A stretch of 64,000 nt of DNA from Salibacter sp031581065. Lineage in GTDB: Bacteria > Bacteroidota > Bacteroidia > Flavobacteriales_G > Salibacteraceae. Numbering within the stretch: the first letter of the stretch is position 1; each line of letters starts with the position of its first letter. Where the stretch lies: assembly GCF_031581065.1 (NCBI RefSeq), contig NZ_JAVLBN010000009.1, positions 1-64,000 on the forward strand, in the 5' to 3' direction. A program made the position numbers and the translations under genes. Below are positions 26,285 to 34,872 of this stretch, piece after piece. Below the pieces are notes generated by a model. It was given only the letters and a program-made list of their open reading frames with translations, had not been told where the DNA came from and did no database searches.

Positions 26285-27169
26285 CTAATGTGTCTTCGTC
26301 ATATCCTCATCCACAACAAGAATATAATCTGCCCGATTCTCAAATTCACTTTTCCACTCTGCATCTTTCCCCACAACCGTTGACATCACACCAACTTTCA
26401 ACTTTGGCGCGTACTCATTCAGGTACCAGTAAATTCCGCCTTTGTTTGCGCTGTGGTAATCGCCCTGGTAGTGGATGAACTGTGCTTTTTTGTCTTTTTC
26501 GGTCAGAGCCTGAGCTATGCGATGTGCCATAGTCGCGTCTTTACTGGCCTGGGCTTTCACCATGTTTAGCATTCTGTCACCTCCACCGTGGCCATGAGCT
26601 CCGCCCATCATACTCATCATTTCGCTGTACCCGGGAGCTGCTGTATCAAACGGAATTGGAAATTCCGGTAAAAGTGATTTTTGATGATCGTTTAAGCTTT
26701 TTATTCCTTCAAATCCGGTTCTAACGATCATTGATGCGTATCTTCTGGGAATATTTGTCGCGATGAAAGGCAACTTGTTTTCATTGGCGAACTCTACTAG
26801 AGGTTTATAATCTGTCTCGTAGTTGGGCCAAACCTTTGCTTCTTTTTGAAAATCCTTGTGACGGATAACTCCGCTCAGGTATTCATCCATCACGACCTGG
26901 TCATCAGCTTCAAACATTTCGGCTCCAAGGACGAGGTTTTGGTTCTGACCGTGAATTGCTTTCGTTATTTCAAGCTGCATCCAGTGAGCAATGGGATCGT
27001 TGTGTTGTTCGCCTATCAGGATGACATCCTTTTTGCTGAAAGATTTTATTAAATCGTTGAAGGTTACTTCTTTTCCTTTTGAATTGTAAATCTTATAAGC
27101 TGCTAAATCCTGACCTACTAAACTAATACTCAATAAAATGGAAACTAATAGAAGTGTTATACCTTTCAT
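26285..27169 (-). CDS. ChaN-family haem-binding protein
   Basis: 294 residues, exported (signal peptide to about residue 19). ChaN/DUF399 features: KKDVILIGEQHNDPIAHWMQLEITKAI near residue 47, GAEMFEADDQVVMDEYLSG, and IHYQGDYHSANKGGIYWYL in the second half. Known members bind haem cofacially at the outer membrane in iron uptake. A Met/His/Gly-rich loop (SEMMSMMGGAHGHGGGDRM) in the middle could be an extra metal site. Single gene. Contains two GGTCAGADCC words of opposite orientation. Confidence 0.85.
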   Translation of the reverse strand: MKGITLLLVSILLSISLVGQDLAAYKIYNSKGKEVTFNDLIKSFSKKDVILIGEQHNDPIAHWMQLEITKAIHGQNQNLVLGAEMFEADDQVVMDEYLSGVIRHKDFQKEAKVWPNYETDYKPLVEFANENKLPFIATNIPRRYASMIVRTGFEGIKSLNDHQKSLLPEFPIPFDTAAPGYSEMMSMMGGAHGHGGGDRMLNMVKAQASKDATMAHRIAQALTEKDKKAQFIHYQGDYHSANKGGIYWYLNEYAPKLKVGVMSTVVGKDAEWKSEFENRADYILVVDEDMTKTH

Positions 27170-27229
27170 AATTGTAAGTTCTGTTGAAAATTTGGGTTAC
27201 AAAGATGAAGGAAATTTGCGAGAAAGGAA

Positions 27230-27258
27230 TTGACAAAAAAATTCGATTACTACTTTTG
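27230..27258 (+). promoter_or_regulatory. Candidate Bacteroidota-type promoter of udk
   Basis: TTG at 27230-27232 is followed after 18 bp by TACTTTTG (27251-27258), matching the -33/-7 pattern. The ATG is only 4 bp further, so the mRNA may be leaderless or nearly so. Confidence 0.45.
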
Positions 27259-27262
27259 CCGC

Positions 27263-27937
27263 ATGAATTACGAGCCGTACATCATTGGCATTGCCGGAGG
27301 AAGTGCATCCGGAAAGACCTCATTTTTAAAGGACCTCAAGCGCAATATGCCAAAGGGCTCAGTGTGCATCATTTCGCAGGACAACTACTACAAGCCGATT
27401 GAAGAACAAAAGATCGATGAAAACGGACAGGTCAATTTCGACTTGCCCGACAGCATCAACCGCATTCAATTTTACCGCGATTTGATCAGCATCAGGAAAG
27501 GTGAAGAAATCACGATTAAAGAGTACACGTTTAACAATAGGAAGAAAACTCCCGGCTTGATCAGGGTTCAGCCTGCTCCAATTATCATCATGGAGGGGTT
27601 GTTCATTTTCCACTATGAGGAAATTAGAAAAGCATTGGATTTACGTGTATTTATTGATGCCCGTGATCACGTAAAGCTGGAAAGAAGGATCAAGCGCGAT
27701 ATTGAAGAAAGAGGTTATCCTGAACAAGATGTGCGCTACCAGTGGAACAACCACGTAATGCCTTCTTACAAAAAGTATCTGGAGCCTTACCGTGATGACA
27801 GCCACATCATCATCACAAATAACAGTCATTACAGAAAAGGTTTAGAAGTACTGGTCAATCACATGAAGATTCACTTACCGGAACATTTCAGTAATCGCTT
27901 TATCAAGGCGAAAATTCCGGCACCTAAAGAGAACTAA
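27263..27937 (+). CDS. udk: Uridine kinase
   Basis: 224 residues. Phosphorylates uridine and cytidine in pyrimidine salvage. P-loop GIAGGSASGKTSF at the N-terminus, DNYYKPIEEQ, FDLPDSINRIQFYRDL (the substrate-binding D-P pattern), IIIMEGLFIFHYEEIR and LERRIKRDIEERGY in the lid. The start is ATG 27263; an upstream in-frame start at 27230 would precede the promoter box. The stop overlaps the convergent gene's stop (CTAA). Confidence 0.9.
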   Translation: MNYEPYIIGIAGGSASGKTSFLKDLKRNMPKGSVCIISQDNYYKPIEEQKIDENGQVNFDLPDSINRIQFYRDLISIRKGEEITIKEYTFNNRKKTPGLIRVQPAPIIIMEGLFIFHYEEIRKALDLRVFIDARDHVKLERRIKRDIEERGYPEQDVRYQWNNHVMPSYKKYLEPYRDDSHIIITNNSHYRKGLEVLVNHMKIHLPEHFSNRFIKAKIPAPKEN

Positions 27938-28521
27938 ATATACCCAGCCTCAATTTGCTGAACGATAAACTCGATTTCCCTGTCAGCTCCGTTAGGATCG
28001 TAGTTTGTTTTGAGGTTGTGACCGAATAACCTGGCAAAGCTCTGCCAAAAAAATGCGGTGAATTGACCTCTCAGATCTTCGACCAACTCGTAAGAAGTAT
28101 CGCCCGTTTCCCTATCAATGAGTTTGATTAAAATGCGCCCCTCACTCATCGTTAATTTTTTGAGATCTGCACCGTATTCCTGTTTTAACTCTTCCTCAAT
28201 TTGTTTGTAGAATTTTTTCTTTTGTCGCTCAGTTTGAACGGTATCCAAAATTGAGGCGTATTCTCGCAGTTTTTTCCCGGCAAGCTTAGCATAAGGATAA
28301 ACTTTTACCACTTTCTTCTTCAGCTTCTCGTATTTTTTCTGCTGTCTCCTACTCTTCCATGTTCTCTTTTCCCAAACATAAGTGGGCTTGAGCACGATGA
28401 GTGGAATGGTATCGCCATTGTGCACAGCAGATCGCGTTACCACCTCCCGGCTCGACTGGCTCTGACCGAAACCTGCCAAAACCAACGTCAATAACAACGA
28501 TATGACGAGCAATTTGCGCAT
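27934..28521 (-). CDS. DUF4294 family exported protein
   Basis: 195 residues with a signal peptide (about 1-19). The rest is the DUF4294 domain, with a lysine-rich helix (RRQQKKYEKLKKKVVKVYPYAK), EYGADLKKLTMSEGRILIKLIDRETG and FTAFFWQSFARLFGHNLKTNYDP. Bacteroidota-specific and of unknown function. It shares a 4-bp stop overlap with udk. One reverse GGTCAGADCC word at 28458. Confidence 0.8.
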   Translation of the reverse strand: MRKLLVISLLLTLVLAGFGQSQSSREVVTRSAVHNGDTIPLIVLKPTYVWEKRTWKSRRQQKKYEKLKKKVVKVYPYAKLAGKKLREYASILDTVQTERQKKKFYKQIEEELKQEYGADLKKLTMSEGRILIKLIDRETGDTSYELVEDLRGQFTAFFWQSFARLFGHNLKTNYDPNGADREIEFIVQQIEAGYI

Positions 28522-28600
28522 AACTTAAACTGTTCCAATAAACGTACCAACAGGGTTAAAATTACACAATTCCAAGTAATTAAATCAACATTAACATCCT

Positions 28601-29089
28601 TTATCTTTCACTCAACCGCTCCATAATTCGGTAAACAGCCGGGCAAATTCGTGTGTTTTTCACGGTCAGATCCATGATTTGCTGCATGTTTTTGCGATTA
28701 GTGTGTGGATATTCCCTGCAAGCTCTCGGGCGAACCTCATAGATGCTGCAATAATTGTCGTCACCCAAAAAGGCACAAGGTGATTGCTGAAGAACAAAAT
28801 CACCATCTTCATCTTCACGGAGGTATTTTTCAACGAAATCTCCCGGTTTTAATCCCAGGTGTTTTGAAATACGCTGTATGTCACGTTCGATAAAAATCGG
28901 ACTGGTTGTTTTGCAACAATTAGCGCAATCCAGGCAATCAATGTTTTCAAACGCCTCTTCATGCAACTCCTGAAAAGTATAATCCAGCTCGCGTGGCGGA
29001 GTTTTTTTCAACCTTTGTGCAACCTTTTTGAAAACTTTCTTTTTCGATGCTGCAAGGTCTTTTAATTTCGAAGGCTCAACCATTTCCAT
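28601..29089 (-). CDS. YkgJ-family cysteine-cluster protein
   Basis: About 162 residues, cytosolic. Two cysteine clusters are diagnostic: CLDCANCCKTTSPIF and CAFLGDDNYCSIYEVRPRACREYPH. The family is predicted to bind zinc or an iron-sulfur cluster; function unknown. The start is taken at ATG 29089 (MEMVEPSKL); ATG 29107 is also open. Divergent from the pseudouridine synthase gene with about 20 bp between starts. Confidence 0.85.
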   Translation of the reverse strand: MEMVEPSKLKDLAASKKKVFKKVAQRLKKTPPRELDYTFQELHEEAFENIDCLDCANCCKTTSPIFIERDIQRISKHLGLKPGDFVEKYLREDEDGDFVLQQSPCAFLGDDNYCSIYEVRPRACREYPHTNRKNMQQIMDLTVKNTRICPAVYRIMERLSER

Positions 29090-29109
29090 AATGCAAAATT
29101 GCAGCATAA

Positions 29110-29703
29110 ATGGCTAAACCGAAAAAATACTACGTTCTTTATAAGCCAGCAGGCTATCTTTCCCAATTCTCACCTGAACACGGAAAGAAATGCCTCAGCG
29201 ATTTAGTTGATGTGCCAAAAGATGTTTACCCGGTTGGCAGGCTCGATGAAATGAGTGAGGGTATGTTGTTGCTTACAAACGACAAAAATGTCAATCAGCA
29301 ATTGCTCGACCCAACAAACAATCACGAGCGGACTTACCTCGTGCAGGTTGAAGGTCAGCTCAACAAAAAAGCCATTAAGCAACTCAAAGAAGGTGTTGAG
29401 ATCACTCTGCCTGATGGCCAGTACACAACCAAACCAGCAAAGGCTCAAAAAACCGGAAACCCCAAACTCCCCGATCGTGAGCCTCCCGTTTCATTTGACA
29501 AGAGTAAAGGTGTTACGTGGCTCAAGTTGGTTCTGACCGAAGGAAAAAACCGCCAGGTAAGAAGAATGACAGCAGCAGTTGGTTTTCCAACTGTGAGGTT
29601 GGTCAGAACCGGAATTGAAAACCTGGACCTGGGTCCGCTGAATCCCGGAGAATTGCAAAAGCTCGACAGACCTACCTTTTACGATAAACTTAATCTGCAT
29701 TAA
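29110..29703 (+). CDS. RsuA/RluE-type 23S rRNA pseudouridine synthase
   Basis: 197 residues. No S4 domain, like RluE. YYVLYKPAGYLSQFS, then the catalytic VGRLDEMSEGMLLLTND (Asp in GRLD), TYLVQVEG, WLKLVLTEGKNRQVRRMTAAVGFPTVRLVRTGI and a final LNPGELQKL. Converts a uridine to pseudouridine in rRNA; exact position not determined, with U2457 of 23S the RluE precedent. Two GGTCAGADCC words of opposite orientation lie 62 bp apart within VLTEGK and LVRTG codons. Confidence 0.9.
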   Translation: MAKPKKYYVLYKPAGYLSQFSPEHGKKCLSDLVDVPKDVYPVGRLDEMSEGMLLLTNDKNVNQQLLDPTNNHERTYLVQVEGQLNKKAIKQLKEGVEITLPDGQYTTKPAKAQKTGNPKLPDREPPVSFDKSKGVTWLKLVLTEGKNRQVRRMTAAVGFPTVRLVRTGIENLDLGPLNPGELQKLDRPTFYDKLNLH

Positions 29704-29724
29704 TTTGCACTAAAAATAAACCAC

Positions 29725-30474
29725 ATGTTCAACTTTGAATGGCTCTCAACTCCAGATGGCTGGATCGCACTTCTAACACTCACTTTTTTAGAAATCGTTT
29801 TGGGAATTGACAACATCATTTTCATTTCCATCCTCACCAATAAACTCCCTGAAAAGATTCGCCCTAAAGCTCGCACAGCCGGAATCGGATTAGCATTGCT
29901 TTTCAGGATCATCATGCTTCTCGGAATCACCTGGATCATCGGCTTCACTGAACCGCTTTTTGCCATTTTTAGTTATGAAGTGACTGGCCGCGACTTGATC
30001 CTCATGCTTGGCGGACTCTTCCTCCTTACGAAAAGTACAAGAGAAATCTATCACAAAACAGAGGTAGTAGAATCAGTTGAAGAAGATGCCAAACAAACAG
30101 CAGCTAAAAACATGATTGGAATTATCGTGCAAATTGGCCTGCTCGACATCGTTTTTAGTTTCGACTCAATATTAACCGCAATTGGTATGACTGAAGAAAT
30201 TTCCATTATGATTCTCGCAGTTGTTATCTCGCTTGTGGTAATGCTCATTTTTGCCGGTAAAATCTCTTCAATCATTGAAAAGCACCCTTCATTGCAAATG
30301 CTCGCGTTGAGCTTTTTAATCCTGATTGGGTTTGTATTGATAACTGAAGGATTACCGGGTGACTTGAGCGTTCACATGCCCAAAGGCTACATCTATTTTG
30401 CGGTTGGCTTTTCTTTGGCTGTTGAGTTGCTCAACATCAGGATGCAAAAAGCCAGGAAAAAGGCAAAAGGTTAG
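29725..30474 (+). CDS. TerC-family integral membrane protein
   Basis: 249 residues, seven to eight helices. Signature EIVLGIDNIIFISILTNKLPE in helix 2 and the mirror motif IVFSFDSILTAIGM in the second half, each with the conserved acidic residues of TerC transporters. Known relatives export manganese or confer tellurite resistance. No C-terminal CBS domains. Follows the pseudouridine synthase gene by 21 bp and is closed by a bidirectional terminator. Confidence 0.9.
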   Translation: MFNFEWLSTPDGWIALLTLTFLEIVLGIDNIIFISILTNKLPEKIRPKARTAGIGLALLFRIIMLLGITWIIGFTEPLFAIFSYEVTGRDLILMLGGLFLLTKSTREIYHKTEVVESVEEDAKQTAAKNMIGIIVQIGLLDIVFSFDSILTAIGMTEEISIMILAVVISLVVMLIFAGKISSIIEKHPSLQMLALSFLILIGFVLITEGLPGDLSVHMPKGYIYFAVGFSLAVELLNIRMQKARKKAKG

Positions 30475-30486
30475 ACTTCCCCAAAT

Positions 30487-30517
30487 AAAAAAACCAGCCC
30501 TTTAGAGCTGGTTTTTT
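30487..30517. terminator. Bidirectional intrinsic terminator
   Basis: AAAAAACCAGC pairs with GCTGGTTTTTT around a short loop, between convergent genes ending at 30474 and 30536. Confidence 0.85.
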
Positions 30518-30535
30518 GTTGTTGAGTTGTTTGTT

Positions 30536-33500
30536 TTAGTGTTTCACGATCCTGTACACTTTGATCATTTCACCTTGCTTGTCTGTCAGCTTGATGAAGT
30601 AAAGTGCGTTGGCATAGTTGTTCATATCAATTCGGTTCTGACCGTTCATGATTCGACCTCTCTGTAATTCACGACCTGTTTGATCGAGAACGCTGTAGAG
30701 CATGTTTTCTTCCATTCCGCTAACCTGCAGATTTACGTTTCCGCGTGTCGGGTTGGGATAGAGTTTCACTTCTGCTGTGAAAGTGCGCTCTTCAGAACCT
30801 GTCAAAATAGTCACTTCAACTGTATCAGTAGCTGCACAGCTATTGCTATCAGTTACTGACACCCAAATCGTGGTGTCCATCTCAACCTGCACAGAGATGT
30901 TTTCTGTCATCTCTCCTGTGCTCCAAACGTTTGTGGCATTCGGATAACCGGTCGAAAAGCTTACAATATGTTGCGGTCCAACCGCTGTATCAGCTCCCAG
31001 ATCTACCATTGGAAGTGGATTCACTGTTACGTCAGTTGCACAGGTTGCTGTGTTTCCACTCGGATCAGCTGCTTCAAATGTCAACTGGTAACTTCCTACT
31101 GAGAGCGAATCTCCTGTAAAAATAGACCCTGTGTTTGTTACGGTGCTCGCGCAGTTATCTGTGCTTGTTGCATCGGTAAACTGGATTTCTCCTTCGCAGA
31201 TTTCAATATCAGCCGGACAAGTAATTACCGGAGCAATCGTATCCAATACAGTTACTGTTGCAGTATTTGAAGAAGAATTTCCACTTTCATCTACTACGTT
31301 CAGAACCACATTGTGAGAACCTGTATCGGCACAACTAAAGGTTGTCATATCCAAACTCATCGTGTCGATCGAGCAGTTGTCGCTGCTTCCGTTGTCGAAA
31401 TCGGTTGTTGTGATCGATGCTGATCCGCTGTTGTCGAGGTAAACGGTTACGTTTTGCGTTGCCACAACCGGACTCGTAGTGTCTTCTACTGTTACCGTTG
31501 CGGTTGTTGAGCTAGTGTTTCCACTTACATCAGTTGCTGTCAGCGTTACCGTGTTTGAACCTGTATCTGCACAAGTGAAGTTTGTTACATCAAGTGACAA
31601 GTTATCGATTGAACAGTTATCTGTACTTCCATTATCGATGTCTGTTGTCGTAATTGATGCTGATCCGCTGTTGTCGAGGTAAACAATGATGTTTTGGGTT
31701 GCCACAACCGGATCGACATCATCTCCTACTTCGAGTGATACTGAATCTACAATTGTACATCCATTGTCATCAGTAACCGTCAACACATAGGTTCCGACCG
31801 ATAGATTACTTATTGATGCTGTCGTAGCCGCATTGTTCCATTGATAATTGTAAGGTGCTGTTCCGCCAGTGACAACTGATGTGATTTCACCGTCAAATAC
31901 ACCCGGACAAGAAACTGAATCATTCACACTCACTGTCAGACCCAGTGCTGTCGGTTCTGAAATTGTTGATGAAGATGTTGCAGTACAACCGTTATCATCT
32001 GTGATGGTAACAGTGTAAGTTCCAGCTGCTACACCTGTAATCGAAGCTGTAGTTGCTGCGTTGCTCCACAGGTAATTGTAAGGTGCAGTCCCACCAGTAG
32101 CTGAAGCTGTCGCTCCTGCATCGCTAGCTCCGTTACATGATACATTGCTATCTGCTACTGAGCTCGCTACTAATGAGGCTGGTTCAGTCAGTGTTATTGA
32201 TGCTGAATCGAAACAACCATTGTCATCGGTAATCGTTACGCTGTAAGTTCCAGTTGCTACTCCTGTGATTGAGGCTGTTGTTGCTGCATTGCTCCAGGAG
32301 TAAGTATAGGGCATTGTGCCACCTGTGGCTGAAGCTGTCGCTCCTGCATCGCCAGATCCGTTACATGATACATTGCTATCTGCTACTGAGCTCGCTACCA
32401 ATGAGGCTGGCTCTGTCAATGTTATTGATGCTGTATCAAAGCAGCCATTGTTATCGGTAATCGTTACGCTGTAAGTTCCAGCTGCTACACCTGTAATCGA
32501 AGCTGTAGTTGCTGCGTTGCTCCACAGGTAATTGTAAGGTGCAGTTCCACCAGTCGCTGAAGCTGTTGCTCCTGCATCGCCAGCTCCGTTACATGATACA
32601 TTACTATCTGCTACTGAGCTCGCTACTAATGAGGCTGGCTCTGTCAATGTTATTGATGCTGTATCAAAGCAGCCATTGTTATCGGTAACCGTTACGCTGT
32701 AAGTTCCGGCTGTTACTCCTGTGATTGAGGCTGTTGATGCTGCGTTGCTCCAGGAGTAAGTGTATGGCATTGTGCCGCCTGTTGCTGAGGCTGTCGCTCC
32801 TGCATCGCTAGCTCCGTTACATGAAGTGTTGCTATCTGCTACTGAACTCGCTACTAATGAGGCTGGCTCTGTAAGAGTATAGCTTTGGTTTGTTGTATGA
32901 TTATTATTATCAGTTACGGTAACCGAATAATTTCCGGCACTTAGACCACTTATTGTTTGAGATGATGATGAAAAACTACCTGGCCCGCTCCATGAATAAG
33001 TATATGGAGTATCGCCTCCAATTGGAGTAGCTTCTAAAATACCATCAGATGATCCAAAACAGGAAATAGAAGATGTTTCATTGATAGAGACACTATATAA
33101 GAGTGTAAATACTACACTACCATGACCAGAGTTAGCGCCTGCAATATTGTTTTGATTAATTCCAGCGTTAAAGGAGCCACCTCCTCCACCAGATCCCCAA
33201 TCTAAACTACCACATGCTGCTCCTCCTCCGGAATAACCTCCACCACCTCCGCCAGAACCTCCTATCCAAGTGCTAACGTGACCAGCACCTCCACCACCGC
33301 CAAATCCTCCATCTCCCCCACCTGTATCTCCCAGACCCCCTAAGGAGTTATTAATGAAAGAGTTACCTCCAAACCCTTCTCCATCCCCACCATGAGTGAA
33401 GAAGCCACCTCCACCACCTGCAGAATATAATCCAGAGGCGAAATTCCCTCCATTGCCATTTGAGCCTCCAGTTCCTTGAGAGCAGCCTCCACCAACAGCG

Positions 33501-34024
33501 TCTGTACCTGTTTGACTAGTTACTCCATCAACTCCATTTAAATGAGTAGTATTTGAACAACAATTACCAGGTGCACCTCCACCTCCACCAGCAACAATTA
33601 AAACCGATGCGCTTGTGTTATATGGAGGTTTTATCACATAAGTTCCACCTCCACCACCACTTGAAGTCCCTGATGGCTTTTGACCTACAACAACCTTAAG
33701 TACTGTTCCCTGTGTTAGAAAAACTTCTCCTTCTATACTCGCTCCTTTGCCAGGAGATAGAGTGCCAGAGCCACCATCACCGCCTTCAGCACCTTTAGCA
33801 AGAATTCTATATGTTCCTGATGCAGGGACAAGCCACTCCTGTATTCCCTGAGTATTTACGGTTACATTATTATCAAGATTAGTACCTGAATATGCAATAT
33901 TGACTTGAGATTGAGTGGGGCCCTGATTACCAGAAGAGTTAGCATTGGTAAAGGTCCAGGTTTGTTGCGAAAAAAAGGTAAGATTAAATACTACGAACGC
34001 TAAAAGTGATAATAGTTTTTTCAT
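30536..34024 (-). CDS. T9SS-secreted surface protein with Gly-rich, SprB and HYR-like repeats
   Basis: 1162 residues. Order of parts: signal peptide (1-20); a beta domain and very glycine-rich region (about 60-310) that resembles the glycine-rich domain of ALK/LTK-type proteins; about six SprB repeats (about 315-770), four of them nearly identical 76-residue copies; two HYR-like repeats of about 85 residues (about 775-945); a further Ig-like domain; and a C-terminal type A type IX sorting domain (about 1085-1162; LYPNPTRGNVNLQVSG, YFIKLTDKQ, KVYRIVKH). SprB repeats occur in the gliding adhesin of Flavobacterium, so a cell-surface adhesin role is likely. It is exported by SecYEG, then the T9SS. 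Monocistronic. Confidence 0.88.
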   Translation of the reverse strand: MKKLLSLLAFVVFNLTFFSQQTWTFTNANSSGNQGPTQSQVNIAYSGTNLDNNVTVNTQGIQEWLVPASGTYRILAKGAEGGDGGSGTLSPGKGASIEGEVFLTQGTVLKVVVGQKPSGTSSGGGGGTYVIKPPYNTSASVLIVAGGGGGAPGNCCSNTTHLNGVDGVTSQTGTDAVGGGCSQGTGGSNGNGGNFASGLYSAGGGGGFFTHGGDGEGFGGNSFINNSLGGLGDTGGGDGGFGGGGGAGHVSTWIGGSGGGGGGYSGGGAACGSLDWGSGGGGGSFNAGINQNNIAGANSGHGSVVFTLLYSVSINETSSISCFGSSDGILEATPIGGDTPYTYSWSGPGSFSSSSQTISGLSAGNYSVTVTDNNNHTTNQSYTLTEPASLVASSVADSNTSCNGASDAGATASATGGTMPYTYSWSNAASTASITGVTAGTYSVTVTDNNGCFDTASITLTEPASLVASSVADSNVSCNGAGDAGATASATGGTAPYNYLWSNAATTASITGVAAGTYSVTITDNNGCFDTASITLTEPASLVASSVADSNVSCNGSGDAGATASATGGTMPYTYSWSNAATTASITGVATGTYSVTITDDNGCFDSASITLTEPASLVASSVADSNVSCNGASDAGATASATGGTAPYNYLWSNAATTASITGVAAGTYTVTITDDNGCTATSSSTISEPTALGLTVSVNDSVSCPGVFDGEITSVVTGGTAPYNYQWNNAATTASISNLSVGTYVLTVTDDNGCTIVDSVSLEVGDDVDPVVATQNIIVYLDNSGSASITTTDIDNGSTDNCSIDNLSLDVTNFTCADTGSNTVTLTATDVSGNTSSTTATVTVEDTTSPVVATQNVTVYLDNSGSASITTTDFDNGSSDNCSIDTMSLDMTTFSCADTGSHNVVLNVVDESGNSSSNTATVTVLDTIAPVITCPADIEICEGEIQFTDATSTDNCASTVTNTGSIFTGDSLSVGSYQLTFEAADPSGNTATCATDVTVNPLPMVDLGADTAVGPQHIVSFSTGYPNATNVWSTGEMTENISVQVEMDTTIWVSVTDSNSCAATDTVEVTILTGSEERTFTAEVKLYPNPTRGNVNLQVSGMEENMLYSVLDQTGRELQRGRIMNGQNRIDMNNYANALYFIKLTDKQGEMIKVYRIVKH
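31965..32876 (-). repeat. Four tandem 228-bp SprB repeat units
   Basis: The string AATGAGGCTGG recurs at 32172, 32400, 32628 and 32856, exactly 228 bp apart. Each unit encodes 76 residues beginning TLTEPASLVASSVADSN. Units 1 and 3 read MPYTYSW where units 2 and 4 read APYNYLW, so a two-unit block was probably duplicated. DNA identity between units is high, making the array prone to copy-number change. Confidence 0.9.
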
Positions 34025-34216
34025 ATGTTTTAAAGGTATAGGTTTAAAAATTTTATCAAAAATAATAAAAATAACAAAAACAACTTATGTGATAACACCC
34101 CCAATCATGAAATCGTAAACAAACACTAAATGTGAGAATTAATGATAAAAAAAACACAAATAAATTTTATTTAATTGATTATCACTCAAATAATAAGGAA
34201 GTGATTTGAAGTGCTT

Positions 34217-34771
34217 TTAGTCTACTTTTCCTTTATGTAAGACCCTCTTCCCCTGCTCAACGTGCCTTAGATTGTGATTGACGATCACTCTGAACATGTC
34301 TCCCAGTTTGAATTTGATAAATTGGGCTAGCGATAAACGAACTTTTATTTTATTGAGGTCTTTTGAGCGAGCTGCATCGATGAGGGAAAGCCATTTTTCC
34401 TGTTGAACGAGAAATTTATCCAATACATCACGATTGACATTACTCTCAACAGGTTGCATGCTTTTGGGAGCTTTCATTTTCGTTTCTCCGGGTTGCATTT
34501 TCTTAGCGAATAAATCTCCAAAGAATCCGCTCTTAAACTGGTCAGAACCGGGGGCATCATCGGCTTTGGCAATGCTTTTCTCAAATTCTCTTATATACAG
34601 CTCGCCAAATTTCACGAGATGAGCAATGCACTCCAAAACGCTCCATGAATCGGGGTTTTCTTTGAAATTGAGCTTTTCATCGTCCATGAGCTTGAACTCC
34701 TTGACATCTCCAATAACATTTCTCGTTTGCTGTGCCAGTTCGTTGAGTAGTTCTGCCCGATTCATTTTCAT
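34217..34771 (-). CDS. DinB-superfamily protein
   Basis: 184 residues, all-helical. N-terminal DSWSVLECIAHLVKFGELYIREF has the DinB-fold His (HLV), and the C-terminal IVNHNLRHVEQGKRVL supplies the other two His-type ligands of the usual metal site. In Gram-positive relatives the fold carries thiol-transferase activity; role here unknown. ATG 34771 is chosen; the frame is open to 34813. Confidence 0.75.
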   Translation of the reverse strand: MKMNRAELLNELAQQTRNVIGDVKEFKLMDDEKLNFKENPDSWSVLECIAHLVKFGELYIREFEKSIAKADDAPGSDQFKSGFFGDLFAKKMQPGETKMKAPKSMQPVESNVNRDVLDKFLVQQEKWLSLIDAARSKDLNKIKVRLSLAQFIKFKLGDMFRVIVNHNLRHVEQGKRVLHKGKVD

Positions 34772-34860
34772 ACTGCAAATTTCAACTTTTTTATGAACGG
34801 TTTTGACCATCAAAACTAATGCAGCGAAGTTTTTAAAAGTATCACCAATTCAACAATACA

Positions 34861-34868
34861 TATCTTTG
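34861..34868 (+). promoter_or_regulatory. Candidate -7 box of the menC-menE operon
   Basis: TATCTTTG fits TAnnTTTG and ends 4 bp before the ATG at 34873, the same spacing as at udk. No clear -33 element. Confidence 0.3.
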
Positions 34869-34872
34869 TGGC

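Noticed and set aside
30931..32460. Several 60-70 codon open frames opposite the repeat protein
   Set aside because: They are shadows of the biased Thr/Ser/Ala repeat codons of the long gene.
31965..32876. Regular 228-bp repeats as a possible CRISPR array or satellite
   Set aside because: They encode in-frame SprB repeats of one protein, units are far longer than CRISPR repeats, and no unique spacers exist.
34025..34216. AT-rich gap searched for RNA genes or mobile ends
   Set aside because: Only low-complexity AT sequence; no stem, tRNA or repeat ends found.
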